From: Actinomycetota bacterium
GTDB taxonomy: Bacteria > Actinomycetota > Actinomycetes > S36-B12
Length of the DNA stretch: 64,000 bases
Direction of reading: 5' to 3'
Assembly (NCBI GenBank): GCA_016717115.1
Contig: JADKGE010000004.1
Coordinates: forward strand, 100,043-164,042
The notes under the pieces are model-generated. The model had not been told where the DNA came from. It worked only from the letters and a program-made list of their open reading frames with translations, and searched no databases. A program made the position numbers and the translations under genes. Below, piece by piece: positions 34,041-42,971 of this stretch. The first letter of the stretch is position 1; every line of letters starts with the position of its first letter.

Positions 34041-35477
34041 ATGACCATCTCCGGCCCGACCGACGGCGTTTCCGAGCTCGTCGTCGTGGCCAACCGCCTG
34101 CCCGTGGAGTACTCCGACGACTCTGCGCAGGCGAGGTGGCGGCGTTCGCCGGGAGGCCTCGTCAGCGCTCTGGAGCCTGCCCTGCGGGGCCGACGCGCCA
34201 CCTGGATCGGGTGGAGCGGCCAGCTCCCTGCCGAGGGGGAGGAGACGCTGGACCTGCCCGACGAGCTCGATGGTCTGGGGATCGTCGGCGTCGACCTGAC
34301 CGCTGAGCAGGTGGAGCTCTTCTACGAGGGCTTCTCCAACGGCGCGCTGTGGCCCCTGTACCACGATGCCGTCGCCACGCCGGCCTATCACCGCCTGGAG
34401 TACGAGGCGTACCACGAGGTGAACCGCGTCTTCGCCGACGCTGTCGCGGCGCAGGCTCCCGAGGGCGGCACGGTCTGGGTCCACGACTACCAGTTGCAAC
34501 TCGTCCCGGCCATGCTGCGCGACGCTCGGCCCGACCTCCGCATCGGCTTCTTCCTGCACATCCCCTTCCCGCCGGTCGAGCTGTTCGCCCAACTGCCCTG
34601 GCGCCGTCAACTCCTCGAGGGACTGCTGGGCGCCGACCTCGTCGGCTTCCAGACCCACGACGGAGCGCAGAACTTCCTCGGCGCAACCCGCCGACTCCTG
34701 GGGCTCGAGCCGGGTGGCGACCGCGTCGATGTCCCGGACGGGTCGGGGCATCGCACCGTCCGGGTGCAGGACTTCCCGATCGGCATCGACGCCGAGGGCT
34801 TCGATGCCCTTGCCCGTACGCCGGAGGTACAGGCGCGCGCCCTCGAGATGCGACGCGAGATGGGCGGATTCCGGCTCCTGTTCCTGGGGGTCGATCGGCT
34901 CGACTACACGAAGGGCATCGATGTCCGGCTGCGTGCCTTCTCGGAGGCGCTCGAGGAGGGTCTGCTGGACGCGTCGGACGTGACGATGCTCCAGGTGGCC
35001 GTGCCCAGTCGCGGAAACGTCGAGGAGTATCAGCGGATCCGCGACGACATCGAACTCCTCGTGGGCCGTGTGAACGGCGATCTCGGGCGGCTGGGCGATC
35101 CCGCGATCCACTACCTGCATCAGCCGATCCCCCGTGAGGAACTCGTCGCCATGTACGTGGCCGCAGACGTCCTCCTGGTCACGCCGCTGCGAGACGGGAT
35201 GAACCTCGTCGCCAAGGAGTACATCGCGTGCCGCACCGTGAGCACGGGCGCGGTGATCCTCAGCGAGTTCACCGGGGCTGCCAAGCAGCTCGAGGCGGCA
35301 TTCATCGTGAATCCGTACGACATCGACGCCGTCAAGCGCGCCCTCGCCTCTGCTGCCGGCTCGTCGCCCGAGGAACTGACGCGTCGCATGGAGAAGCTGC
35401 GCGCGAACGTGTTCGAGGACGACGTCGACAGGTGGGTGCGCACGTTCCTCGCGACGCTGGAGGGAACCGTGCCGTGA
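34041..35477 (+). CDS. otsA: Trehalose-6-phosphate synthase
   Basis: This 478-residue GT20 enzyme makes trehalose 6-phosphate from a nucleotide-glucose and glucose 6-phosphate. Visible landmarks are VVVANRLPVEY and RWRRSPGGLVSALEP at the N-terminus, VWVHDYQLQLVPAMLR, GFFLHIPFPPVELFAQLPWR, RLDYTKGIDVRLRAFSE, and the C-terminal DGMNLVAKEYIACR with EFTGAAKQLEAA. Length and motifs are normal. It is followed directly by otsB. The product is a compatible solute and stress protectant. Confidence 0.96.
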   Translation: MTISGPTDGVSELVVVANRLPVEYSDDSAQARWRRSPGGLVSALEPALRGRRATWIGWSGQLPAEGEETLDLPDELDGLGIVGVDLTAEQVELFYEGFSNGALWPLYHDAVATPAYHRLEYEAYHEVNRVFADAVAAQAPEGGTVWVHDYQLQLVPAMLRDARPDLRIGFFLHIPFPPVELFAQLPWRRQLLEGLLGADLVGFQTHDGAQNFLGATRRLLGLEPGGDRVDVPDGSGHRTVRVQDFPIGIDAEGFDALARTPEVQARALEMRREMGGFRLLFLGVDRLDYTKGIDVRLRAFSEALEEGLLDASDVTMLQVAVPSRGNVEEYQRIRDDIELLVGRVNGDLGRLGDPAIHYLHQPIPREELVAMYVAADVLLVTPLRDGMNLVAKEYIACRTVSTGAVILSEFTGAAKQLEAAFIVNPYDIDAVKRALASAAGSSPEELTRRMEKLRANVFEDDVDRWVRTFLATLEGTVP

Positions 35478-36253
35478 TGGTCGAGGACCCTCCCCGTCGG
35501 CTGGCCCTTCCCGCTGCCCTGCGGGAACTGGCGCGCACGCCGCGCCTGCTGGTCTGCTGCGACTTCGACGGCACGATCTCGGCCCTCGTCGACGACCCGT
35601 CGGCGGCCCGCCCCGTCGATGGCGCCGTGCTGGCGCTGGACTCGCTGGCGACGCGCCCCTACACGTGGTCGGCCATCGTGTCCGGCCGGGCACTCATCGA
35701 CCTCACGCGGCTGGCGGACGTGTCCGAACGTGTGCACCTGGTCGGCAGCCACGGGGCCGAGTTCGAGGTCGGCACGATCGTCGCGTTCGGGCCCGTGCAG
35801 AGCACGCTCCTGCAGGTGGTGGTCGAGCAGTGCCACACCCTCGTCGACGGCCTGCCGGGCGTCTTCGTCGAGTCGAAGCCGGCGAGCGTGGCGGTGCATG
35901 TGCGTCGGGCGACTCAGGAGGTGGCTGCCCGCGTCCTCCACGTCATCCGCACCGGTCCCGGAGAGCTCGACGGCGTCCATGTCATCAAGGGCAAGGACGT
36001 GGTGGAGCTCGCGGTGATGTCGAGCGGGAAGGGGGACGCGGTCGACGTCCTTCGCACCCGATGGGCGGCGACGGGCACGTTGTTCGTCGGTGACGACGAC
36101 ACCGACGAGGCCGCCTTCGCGGTCCTGGGCAAGGGCGACGTCAGCGTCAAGGTCGGCATGGGGCCGACGGGAGCGACGTGGCGACTGGCCGACCCGGCCG
36201 CCGTGGTCAGGCTGCTGCGGAGGCTGGACTCGCTGAGGTCCGCCGACGCGTGA
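35477..36253 (+). CDS. otsB: Trehalose-6-phosphate phosphatase
   Basis: This 258-residue HAD-superfamily enzyme removes phosphate from trehalose 6-phosphate. The catalytic DFDGT motif is at CCDFDGTISALVDDPSAARP, the substrate-cap region LVGSHGAEFE follows, and the metal site is FVGDDDTDEAAF. The ATG shares one base with the otsA stop (TGATG); a GTG one codon earlier gives a four-base overlap. Coupled expression with otsA is expected. Confidence 0.95.
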   Translation: MVEDPPRRLALPAALRELARTPRLLVCCDFDGTISALVDDPSAARPVDGAVLALDSLATRPYTWSAIVSGRALIDLTRLADVSERVHLVGSHGAEFEVGTIVAFGPVQSTLLQVVVEQCHTLVDGLPGVFVESKPASVAVHVRRATQEVAARVLHVIRTGPGELDGVHVIKGKDVVELAVMSSGKGDAVDVLRTRWAATGTLFVGDDDTDEAAFAVLGKGDVSVKVGMGPTGATWRLADPAAVVRLLRRLDSLRSADA

Positions 36254-36262
36254 GTGGCCCGG

Positions 36263-38092
36263 CTACCTGCGCTTGCTTCGCCGTCGCGCCCGCTTGCGCA
36301 CGCGAGGCGGCTCAGGCTCCTCGAAGGGCTTGCCCGTCTTGGGCATCCGGGGGGTGTCGATGTCCGGGAACTCTTTCGCATAGGCACGGATGGCCTCCGG
36401 CAGCGTGGCGAAGATGAGGTCCTCTCCGATGAGGTCCATGATCCCGGCGGCCTGTAGCTGGCTGCGCAGGTCCTGCTTCAGGCGCGCGAGGCCGAAGCGG
36501 CCCCCTGCCTCGTCGACCTCGGTGATCACCTCGCGCAGTGCCTCGGCCGCCGTGTAGTCGATGTGCATGTTCGCCTCGACGTTGAGGATGACCCAGTTCG
36601 GCTCCGTGGGGTTCGTGTCGATGGCCTCCTGCACCTGCTCCTTGAAGTCCTCGCAGTTGCCGAAGAACAGCGGCGCGTCATAGCGGTAGATGAGGAGGCC
36701 GGGGACGGTCACGGCGTCGGGGTAGTCGTCGATGTCGTGGAGTCCGGCCAGGCCGGGCACGTATCCCTGGGTGGCCTCGTGGGGCCGTGCGAGCCGGACG
36801 AGCATCTCGACCACCGAGATGCCGACGGCGACGCCGATGCCGGGCAGGATGCCCATGGTCGCGGTGGCCAGGGCCGTCACCCCCGCCACCAGGTACTCGC
36901 TGCGGCGGAACGACCACATGTGGCGGTAGTCGCGCAGGGCCACGAGCTTGGTCGCCGCCCAGATGACGACCGCGGCCAGGGCTGCCTGCGGCAGGCTCTC
37001 GAACAGCGGCCCGGCCACGAGCAGGGTCAAGGCCACTCCGGCGGCGGCGATCAGGCCGTGCATCTGGGTGACCGCACCGGCCGCCTTGCCGATCGACGTG
37101 CGACTCGTGGACGCGCTGCACGGGTAGCCGCCCAGGAAGGACGAGGCGGCATGCACTCCGCTCATCGCACGGAGCTCGGCGTTGGGCTCCAGCTCGGCAC
37201 CGCGCGGGTTGAAGGCCCGGGCCGTGATCATGACGTCGCTGAACACGACGATGGCGATGCCGAGCGCGCCTAGGGCCAGACTGGACACGGTGGCCCAGGA
37301 GAGATCGGGAAGCGTCGGGGTTGGCAGACCCTGGGGGATCGGCCCGAGCGTGGCCACCCCGTACTGCTCGAGGGAGGCCGCATAGCTGACGATCGTGGCG
37401 AGGGCGATCGCGCCGAGGGCGACCGGCAGCTTGGAGCTGATCTTGGGGACGGCGAACAGGAAGATCAGCGTGCCGATCGTGATCGCGAGGGTCGGGCCGT
37501 GCGTGTCGGTCGCGTGCGCGATGAAGTCCTGGAACTGCGCGATGACGGTGTCGCCCGAACTGGACGTGCGCGTGGCCTTGCCCAGCTGGCTGGACACCAT
37601 GAGGATGGCACTTCCGGTGAGGTAGCCGATGAGGATCGGCTTCGACAGCACGGCGGAGATGACGCCCAGCCGCAGCGCCGACGCCAGGCCCAGCCACGCT
37701 GCCACCAGGAGGGTGAGGGTGGCCGTCAGGCCCAACGCCCGGCCCGGATCGTCGGCGACCATCGGCATGATGATCAGCCCCGTCATGAGGGCGACGGTCG
37801 CCTCGGGCCCGACCGAGATGATGCGGCTCGATCCGAGCAGGGCGTAGACGACTAGGGCCGCCAGGGCCGTGACGAGGCCCGCTACCGGTGGGAGTCCGAT
37901 GAGTCCGGCGTAGGCGAGGACCTGGGGCACCAGGTAGGCAAGGACCGTGACTCCGGCGAAGATGTCGCCGCGCAGCCACGGACGGCGATAGTGCAGCAGC
38001 GTGTTGAGCCCGGGGGTGAAGCGCGCCAAGGGGCTCGCATCGTCCTCGTCATGGCGGTCGGCGGCGCGGCTCCACTCGGAAGCCTCGACCAT
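36263..38092 (-). CDS. SulP/SLC26-family transporter with STAS domain
   Basis: About 609 residues. The SulP core has GDIFAGVTVLAYLVPQVLAY and GSSRIISVGPEATVALMTG, then GGYPCSASTSRTSIGKAAGA. A STAS domain (IYRYDAPLFFGNCEDFKEQV to the SVE-like TAAEALREV stretch) occupies the C-terminal quarter, ending in a very basic tail (RVRKRARRRSKRR). Its anion is not identifiable. It is a different subgroup from the SulP protein at 22-23.7 kb, judged by core motifs and the basic tail. The stop is ten bases from that of otsB. Confidence 0.9.
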   Translation of the reverse strand: MVEASEWSRAADRHDEDDASPLARFTPGLNTLLHYRRPWLRGDIFAGVTVLAYLVPQVLAYAGLIGLPPVAGLVTALAALVVYALLGSSRIISVGPEATVALMTGLIIMPMVADDPGRALGLTATLTLLVAAWLGLASALRLGVISAVLSKPILIGYLTGSAILMVSSQLGKATRTSSSGDTVIAQFQDFIAHATDTHGPTLAITIGTLIFLFAVPKISSKLPVALGAIALATIVSYAASLEQYGVATLGPIPQGLPTPTLPDLSWATVSSLALGALGIAIVVFSDVMITARAFNPRGAELEPNAELRAMSGVHAASSFLGGYPCSASTSRTSIGKAAGAVTQMHGLIAAAGVALTLLVAGPLFESLPQAALAAVVIWAATKLVALRDYRHMWSFRRSEYLVAGVTALATATMGILPGIGVAVGISVVEMLVRLARPHEATQGYVPGLAGLHDIDDYPDAVTVPGLLIYRYDAPLFFGNCEDFKEQVQEAIDTNPTEPNWVILNVEANMHIDYTAAEALREVITEVDEAGGRFGLARLKQDLRSQLQAAGIMDLIGEDLIFATLPEAIRAYAKEFPDIDTPRMPKTGKPFEEPEPPRVRKRARRRSKRR

Positions 38093-38254
38093 GCCCCGCC
38101 CCTCTCGAGCCCCCGCGGCCGCCCGCCCCATGCGCCCCGTGGCCCACTCTCATCGTCGCTGTGCCGACGAATTCACGCAGCGTACATCCACTGTTCATCT
38201 TCCGAGCGGCTTCGCGGAATCGTCGCGCGCCGGCCAGGATCCGGGCGAACGAGG

Positions 38255-39661
38255 TCAGCGAGGATCGAACACGCTGGGTGGCAGGTGCTCGCCCGAGAGG
38301 ATCCGGGCCACCCGCTGCCCGCCATGGATCGACGGGAGGAAGCCCACCCCGTTGCAGCCGAGGTTGTAGAGCAACGCAGGGTGGCTCGGGTGCGCACCGA
38401 TCACGCGGATGCCGCCGTCGGTGTACCCCATGAGCCCGTGCCACTGGAAGTCATACGGCAGGCCGGGCGGGCGCGACGGCTGGGCCAAGGGTCGTGCCTG
38501 CTCGTCGAGGTTCGTGAGGATCGCGCCGGGGACGGGTCCGTCCGGGTCGTACTCCGTGATGTCGATCGGGGACTCGGGGCCGCCCATGCACGTCAGGGTG
38601 ATGGTGCCGTCGTGGCGGTCGTAGGTGCGCCGCGTGACGTAGACGTAGGGGGTGTCGCCGCCGATGGTGATGTTGCGGATGTAGCTGAAGGCGGCGGGCA
38701 GGACCTGCTGTGCCTCGGCGAAGGCAGCCATGAACCCCACCCTGGCGACGATCCGCTGGTCCGCTGCCAGGGTGATGGGCTCGCCCGTCCCGTCCTCGAT
38801 GGTGTGGTCGACGAACCCGTTGGTGCACAGCACGACGTTCGAGGCGGACACTTCATGCTCATCCGAATGGAGGCTGGCGCCATCGTCTCCCACGACAATA
38901 CGGTCGACTCGCGTGTTGTCGTGGTAGACGAATCGATCGGGATAGCGCTGCTCGAGGAACGCCAGCACCTGTTGTACGAGCGTGGCACTGTTGGCTGCCC
39001 CCTTGCGGTCGGATAGCACAGCGCGATAGCGGTCGTCGTCGGTGTTCAACAGTTCGCGGATGCGTCGCTGCGGGACGACCGAGTACAGATGGGCGAACTC
39101 CGACGGGATCTGGCGGAGGAACTCCGCCTTCTCCGACACGACGCAGGTCTCCTCGCGCAGCCCACCCTGCCGTCGGAGGAGGTTGTTGCGAAGGTGCACC
39201 ACTAGGTGGTTGAGGCTGAACATGCCCATGTGGCCGGTGAACCGCTCCACCTGCACGTTCGCCCGCGTCTCGGACACCATGACGTTGAGCAGGTCGTGCG
39301 CCTCGTCGAACGCGCGTTGGGCGTCGATGGCCATGTCGGCGCCGAACTCGTCGGCAATCTCGTGGAGCGGACGCTCGAAGTACGTGGTGAGCTGGCCCGC
39401 GTTGCGCCCCGTGGCCCCGCGGCCGACACGGTCACGCTCGAGCAGCAGCACTCGCTGCGACGTCGTGCGGAGGGTGAAGAATGCCGTCGCGATGCCGGCG
39501 ATGCCCGCACCGACGATGGCGACGTCCGTTTCGGCATCGGCGGTCAGTCGTCGCGGCGGGCCGTCGGGTGCCATCTGGGCTATCCAGGGGGAGCGCAGGG
39601 GCTGGTCGGCGTACGGGTCGCGTTCGGGCTCCTGGCCGCTCGTCGTCGTCCTATCCTCCAT
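38255..39661 (-). CDS. FAD-dependent amine/amino-acid oxidoreductase (DAO family)
   Basis: About 468 residues. The N-terminal FAD site is VAIVGAGIAGIATAFFTLR followed by VLLLERDRVGRGATGRNAGQ, the pattern of gamma-glutamylputrescine oxidase and related DAO-family enzymes. The C-terminal part has GLMGYTDGGIRVIGAHP and NLGCNGVGFLPSIHGGQ, which contacts the flavin. It probably oxidises an amine or amino acid. The ATG at 39661 lies eight bases after a TACGTT box, a leaderless arrangement. Confidence 0.85.
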   Translation of the reverse strand: MEDRTTTSGQEPERDPYADQPLRSPWIAQMAPDGPPRRLTADAETDVAIVGAGIAGIATAFFTLRTTSQRVLLLERDRVGRGATGRNAGQLTTYFERPLHEIADEFGADMAIDAQRAFDEAHDLLNVMVSETRANVQVERFTGHMGMFSLNHLVVHLRNNLLRRQGGLREETCVVSEKAEFLRQIPSEFAHLYSVVPQRRIRELLNTDDDRYRAVLSDRKGAANSATLVQQVLAFLEQRYPDRFVYHDNTRVDRIVVGDDGASLHSDEHEVSASNVVLCTNGFVDHTIEDGTGEPITLAADQRIVARVGFMAAFAEAQQVLPAAFSYIRNITIGGDTPYVYVTRRTYDRHDGTITLTCMGGPESPIDITEYDPDGPVPGAILTNLDEQARPLAQPSRPPGLPYDFQWHGLMGYTDGGIRVIGAHPSHPALLYNLGCNGVGFLPSIHGGQRVARILSGEHLPPSVFDPR

Positions 39662-39669
39662 GCGTCCCA

Positions 39670-39675
39670 AACGTA
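39670..39675 (-). promoter_or_regulatory. -10 box for the oxidoreductase gene
   Basis: On the minus strand TACGTT (39675-39670) lies eight bases before the ATG at 39661. Confidence 0.45.
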
Positions 39676-39718
39676 GACGACGCAGCGGATCCGCGATGCC
39701 GGAAACGTGACGCGGACC

Positions 39719-39724
39719 TACGCT
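39719..39724 (+). promoter_or_regulatory. -10 box for the 86-residue small protein
   Basis: TACGCT lies six bases before the GTG at 39731, supporting that small gene and its start. Confidence 0.45.
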
Positions 39725-39730
39725 TGCTGA

Positions 39731-39991
39731 GTGCCGCCTGAGAATCCGTCGAGCGATGCCGAACCGCTGGCCCCGGGCTGTGCGACCAGGCCATCCGACC
39801 GCACGTCTCACGTCGACATCGTGCTCACCTTCGTTCGGGTGGCGTCCGGCCACGTCAGCGAGATGACCGAGAACCTCATCCGCGGAGAGGCGCTGCCGCT
39901 TGGAATCGTCGACGTCAAGGTCGCCGCCATCGACACCGACTGGTCCGGCCTGAAGCCGGTCTGGCGCAAGGAACTGCGCGTCGGCCGGTAG
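39731..39991 (+). CDS. Hypothetical small protein (86 aa)
   Basis: I do not recognise this protein. It has a loose N-terminus and a compact part from about residue 28 (HVDIVLTFVRVASGHVSEMT) ending WSGLKPVWRKELRVGR, which looks like a short alpha/beta fold. A TACGCT box six bases before the GTG supports it as a leaderless gene, divergent from the flavoprotein gene. Confidence 0.5.
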   Translation: MPPENPSSDAEPLAPGCATRPSDRTSHVDIVLTFVRVASGHVSEMTENLIRGEALPLGIVDVKVAAIDTDWSGLKPVWRKELRVGR

Positions 39992-40013
39992 CGGTCACGG
40001 GTGCCGCGAGCCG

Positions 40014-40199
40014 TCAGAGTCGGTGGTGACCGTGCGTGGAGTCCCACGCGGCGCCGAGGGCAACGCCCAGGCCGGCCCCCATCGCGATGCAGAGGCCCAG
40101 CCAGGCGCCGCCCATCGACAGGCCGAGCAGGACTCCGACGGCCGAGCCCATCGCGATGCCGAGGCCGACACCGGTCTGGTTGGCGCCGTTGCGCCTCAT
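40014..40199 (-). CDS. Small glycine-rich membrane protein (61 aa)
   Basis: The 61-residue protein has two hydrophobic glycine-zipper-type segments (GVGLGIAMGSAVGVLLGLSM and WLGLCIAMGAGLGVALGAAW) and a basic N-terminus with a His-rich tail. It resembles the small glycine-zipper membrane proteins common beside stress genes. Function unknown. Confidence 0.55.
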   Translation of the reverse strand: MRRNGANQTGVGLGIAMGSAVGVLLGLSMGGAWLGLCIAMGAGLGVALGAAWDSTHGHHRL

Positions 40200-40357
40200 G
40201 TGGTGGTGCCGGTCAGTCCGGGCATCAAGCCCTCATTTCCCAGGGGCGCTCATTGGTGCGTGGTCACCGAAAGGGACCGTCAGTTGGCGCCTGACCTCCA
40301 CGGTACTCCGATCGACGGTTGGTCCGATCGCTTGAGGAGGCGACTCGATCGCCGCGC

Positions 40358-40387
40358 TTGGCCCGGGGTGAGCGATCGGCCTACACT
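40358..40387 (+). promoter_or_regulatory. Promoter for the single-helix membrane protein
   Basis: TTGGCC (40358-40363) and TACACT (40382-40387) with an 18-base spacer lie about 85 bases before the ATG at 40473. The 273-base gap 40200-40472 holds nothing else that I can identify. Confidence 0.4.
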
Positions 40388-40472
40388 CGAACAGCGCCGT
40401 CCGGCTGGCGGGGCATGGTCCTTGCCGACGGCGAGGGCCTGCACGGCAGCGGTGCATCCAGAGGAGCAGTCC

Positions 40473-40754
40473 ATGACGAGCACAGATGATGTCTCAGGCA
40501 ACGGCCACGCCACCTTCCTGACGGAGGACGACGAGATGAGCCTGGCTGAGGCGAAGACGCTTCAGACCGAAGAGTCCGTTCCTGACACCCTTGAGGTGCG
40601 CAGCGATGCGGTTGCGGTCATGCGGGATTCGATGGCGCCGATGCGCCAGCCGTTGATGATCGCGGCCGCCGTGGTGGGCGTGGCTGTGGCCGTGATCCTC
40701 GTGGGTGGCATTCTCGGACGGGCCCTGCGCCGCGGCGGCACACCCTCTGCCTAG
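40473..40754 (+). CDS. Single-helix membrane protein (93 aa)
   Basis: This 93-residue protein has an acidic N-terminal half and one membrane helix near the C-terminus (PLMIAAAVVGVAVAVILVGG) followed by a short basic tail. A GAGGAG ribosome site precedes the ATG. No family is recognised. Its stop overlaps the stop of the convergent PIG-L gene. Confidence 0.7.
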   Translation: MTSTDDVSGNGHATFLTEDDEMSLAEAKTLQTEESVPDTLEVRSDAVAVMRDSMAPMRQPLMIAAAVVGVAVAVILVGGILGRALRRGGTPSA

Positions 40755-41491
40755 AGGTCGAAGACCTCGAACAGCACTGCGGAGTCGACGCCGAGGGCCG
40801 CGCCTCCGCCGGCGGCCATCATGGGCAGGAACTCCTCGGGAGGGGGGAAGCTCCCGGACAGCCCGGCAAGGTACGCGGCGTGGGCGCGCAGGGATGCGAT
40901 GGATGCGTCGACGAAGCCGGACACGTCGACGCCATGCGTCGCGTGCGGCGACCCGGCGAACAGCACCCGACTCACCCCGCTCCACGGCTCCAGGCCCTCG
41001 TCGGAGAGGTCGGCGAAGATCCACCTGTTGCCCGCGTCCTTCGCCGCGTCGAGGGTGGCAAGGCCGACCGCGCGATGGTCGGCCTGATTCGTGCCGCCGC
41101 CGACGAATCGCTCGCGGTGCGTCATGGACACGATGGTGTCAGGGCGGTGGCGACGGATCGCACGCGCGATGTCCCGTCTCAGCGGCAGCCCGTACTCGAC
41201 GATGCCGTCGGTGTGGCCGAGGAAGTCGACCACGTCGACGCCCACGAGGGCGGCGCCGTCGCGCTCCTCCTTCTCGCGCAGGGGGCCCGCCTCGCGGGGA
41301 TCGAGCCCGTCGATGCCGGCCTCTCCGCTCGTGACCAGGACGTACCGCACGTCGATCCCGCTGGTCGTCCACCTGGCCACGGCCGCAGCCGCGCCGTACT
41401 CCATGTCGTCGGGATGAGCGACCACGCACAGGATCCGCTCGATGCCGGCCTCGTCGAGGTGGGGAATACGAACGTGCTCGGGCGGTGTCAT
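40751..41491 (-). CDS. PIG-L family N-acetylglucosaminyl deacetylase-like
   Basis: This 246-residue protein has the zinc motif VVAHPDDMEYGAAA and the downstream histidine in QADHRAVG, as in MshB, Mca and BshB-type LmbE/PIG-L enzymes. These hydrolyse N-acetyl groups or thiol-conjugate amides. MshB is one possibility for an actinobacterium, but the sequence around the active site does not settle this. A TAGGGT box (minus strand, 41503-41498) lies six bases before the ATG, a leaderless arrangement. Confidence 0.87.
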   Translation of the reverse strand: MTPPEHVRIPHLDEAGIERILCVVAHPDDMEYGAAAAVARWTTSGIDVRYVLVTSGEAGIDGLDPREAGPLREKEERDGAALVGVDVVDFLGHTDGIVEYGLPLRRDIARAIRRHRPDTIVSMTHRERFVGGGTNQADHRAVGLATLDAAKDAGNRWIFADLSDEGLEPWSGVSRVLFAGSPHATHGVDVSGFVDASIASLRAHAAYLAGLSGSFPPPEEFLPMMAAGGGAALGVDSAVLFEVFDL

Positions 41492-41497
41492 CGCGCC

Positions 41498-41503
41498 ACC
41501 CTA
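41498..41503 (-). promoter_or_regulatory. -10 box for the PIG-L gene
   Basis: On the minus strand TAGGGT (41503-41498) lies six bases before the ATG at 41491. Confidence 0.45.
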
Positions 41504-41545
41504 GGCGGATACCACCGGCTCCGCCACGTGTGCCTAGGCATCGGT

Positions 41546-42565
41546 TCAGGTGCCGGTGTCTCCGAGGGGAGCGCACGTCGTTCCGCCCGCTGCGCATATC
41601 CGTCCCCCGCCGATGACGAGCACGATCTGCAGGTCGATCGCCCCGTAGCCCTGGTCGTTGAGCGTGACTCGCAGGTCCTCCGGATCGGCCTCCGGCGGTT
41701 CGCCGAGTGCGGTGATCATCAGGGTCCCGTTGACGGCGCTGACGTCGGCGACGTCCCAACCGACCTCACGGGCCCAGGTCTGCGCGATGGGCAGGGTCCG
41801 TGCCTCGAGCTGGCGGTCCGCGGCAACCGTCATCGTGCCGAAGGCCAGCGGGACGGCCACGATCACGACCGCCCCGGCGACGGCCACGATGGTCCCCGGA
41901 CTGATGCGCCCGATCACCTGGCCGGCCGACTTCGCCGCGTCCCGGATGCGGTAGAAGAGCAGGACGATCGTCCCCGTGGCGATGATGGCAGCCACGTTCG
42001 TCCCGAAGAGCAGCCCGGCCTGGGCCGCGTCGGCGTAGCGCTGGACCTGCAGGAGCATGCCGACCACGGCCAGGGGCGGCACGAGCGAGATGGCGATGGC
42101 CACTCCCGGCAGCGTGTCCGAGATGTCGGAGCGCACGAGGGCGAACGCCCCGACGGTCCCGGTTGCCAGCGCGGCCAGGAGGTCGATCAGCCGTGGGCTG
42201 ATCCTTCCGGATACCTGCGTGTTGCTCGCATAGGCGTCGAGCGGCGCAACTCCGAGACTGATGACGTAGGCGATGGCGATCACCGCCAGAGCGCCGCAGA
42301 TGACGAGGGCGAAGCTGCGCAGCAGGTGGCGCCGATCGGCCAGGACCACGGCGAGGGCGACTCCGAGGATGGGAGTCATCAGGGGAGCGACGATCATCGC
42401 GCCGATGACCGTGGCGGTCGAATCGGCAACGAGGCCCGACGTGGCGATGATGGCCGCCAGGACGAGGAGGACCCAGAAGCGGCTGGAGGGCCGGCCGCGC
42501 AGCGGCCCGTCGATGAACAACGCGGACGTCATGCGCTCGACGTCTCTCTCGGTGAGTGCGTTCAT
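41546..42565 (-). CDS. DUF389 membrane protein
   Basis: This 339-residue protein has the DUF389 core: STATVIGAMIVAPLMTPILG near the N-terminus, a conserved GTVGAFALVRSDISDTLPGV segment and AISLVPPLAVVGMLLQ. About six membrane helices are followed by a soluble C-terminal domain of some 110 residues with two cysteines near the end. The family's function is not established. GAGGAG precedes the ATG. Confidence 0.85.
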   Translation of the reverse strand: MNALTERDVERMTSALFIDGPLRGRPSSRFWVLLVLAAIIATSGLVADSTATVIGAMIVAPLMTPILGVALAVVLADRRHLLRSFALVICGALAVIAIAYVISLGVAPLDAYASNTQVSGRISPRLIDLLAALATGTVGAFALVRSDISDTLPGVAIAISLVPPLAVVGMLLQVQRYADAAQAGLLFGTNVAAIIATGTIVLLFYRIRDAAKSAGQVIGRISPGTIVAVAGAVVIVAVPLAFGTMTVAADRQLEARTLPIAQTWAREVGWDVADVSAVNGTLMITALGEPPEADPEDLRVTLNDQGYGAIDLQIVLVIGGGRICAAGGTTCAPLGDTGT

Positions 42566-42718
42566 GGGTGCTGCTCCTCGCTCTCATGTGGGGATAGCGC
42601 TCGCAGAGTGTCGCAAACGCGGATGCCGGAGTTCCGCGCGACACCAAGCAGACGGTGTCCTACCCTCATCCCACTGACAACGGGGCTTTCGACATCCAAT
42701 GAAGATGGGGCGGCACAC

Positions 42719-42883
42719 ATGAGCGACACGAAGACCTGCGCGAACCCGAACTGCACGTGCGTCGACTGCACGTGCGAGGACTGCCAGTGCAACGACGTCG
42801 CCAAGACCTGCACCAACCCGAAGTGCACATGCGAGAACTGCACCTGCGTTGACTGCAAGTGCGGCGAGGAAGCGGTCGTCTGA
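42719..42883 (+). CDS. Metallothionein of two tandem 7-Cys repeats (54 aa)
   Basis: The 54-residue protein has 14 cysteines in two copies of a 24-residue unit. Cysteines are at 7, 12, 14, 17, 19, 22, 24 and again at 31, 36, 38, 41, 43, 46, 48, every one shifted by exactly 24. Each copy begins TC.NP.CTC and continues CxxCxCxxCxC, the metal-thiolate pattern of metallothioneins. It contains no His and no aromatic residue. It should bind Zn, Cd or Cu in the cytoplasm. The ATG has only a weak ribosome site (GGGGCGG). A hairpin follows the stop. Confidence 0.85.
   Translation: MSDTKTCANPNCTCVDCTCEDCQCNDVAKTCTNPKCTCENCTCVDCKCGEEAVV
42737..42862 (+). repeat. Tandem 72-base (24-codon) repeat in the metallothionein gene
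   Basis: The coding region from residue 7 to residue 48 is duplicated with a period of 24 codons; both copies keep TC-x-NP-x-CTC and all seven cysteines in register while codons have diverged. Confidence 0.85.
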
Positions 42884-42885
42884 CT

Positions 42886-42905
42886 CTGCCGTCAGGACAC
42901 GGCAG
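42886..42905 (+). terminator. Hairpin after the metallothionein gene
   Basis: CTGCCGT and ACGGCAG form a perfect seven-base stem around a six-base loop, starting three bases past the stop. There is no T-tract, as is common in actinobacteria. Confidence 0.5.
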
Positions 42906-42971
42906 CCGCGATCGCCTTCACGAAGGATTCGCCGTGTGCCCCGATGTCAAGGGTCCTCGACGGGCGGGTGG

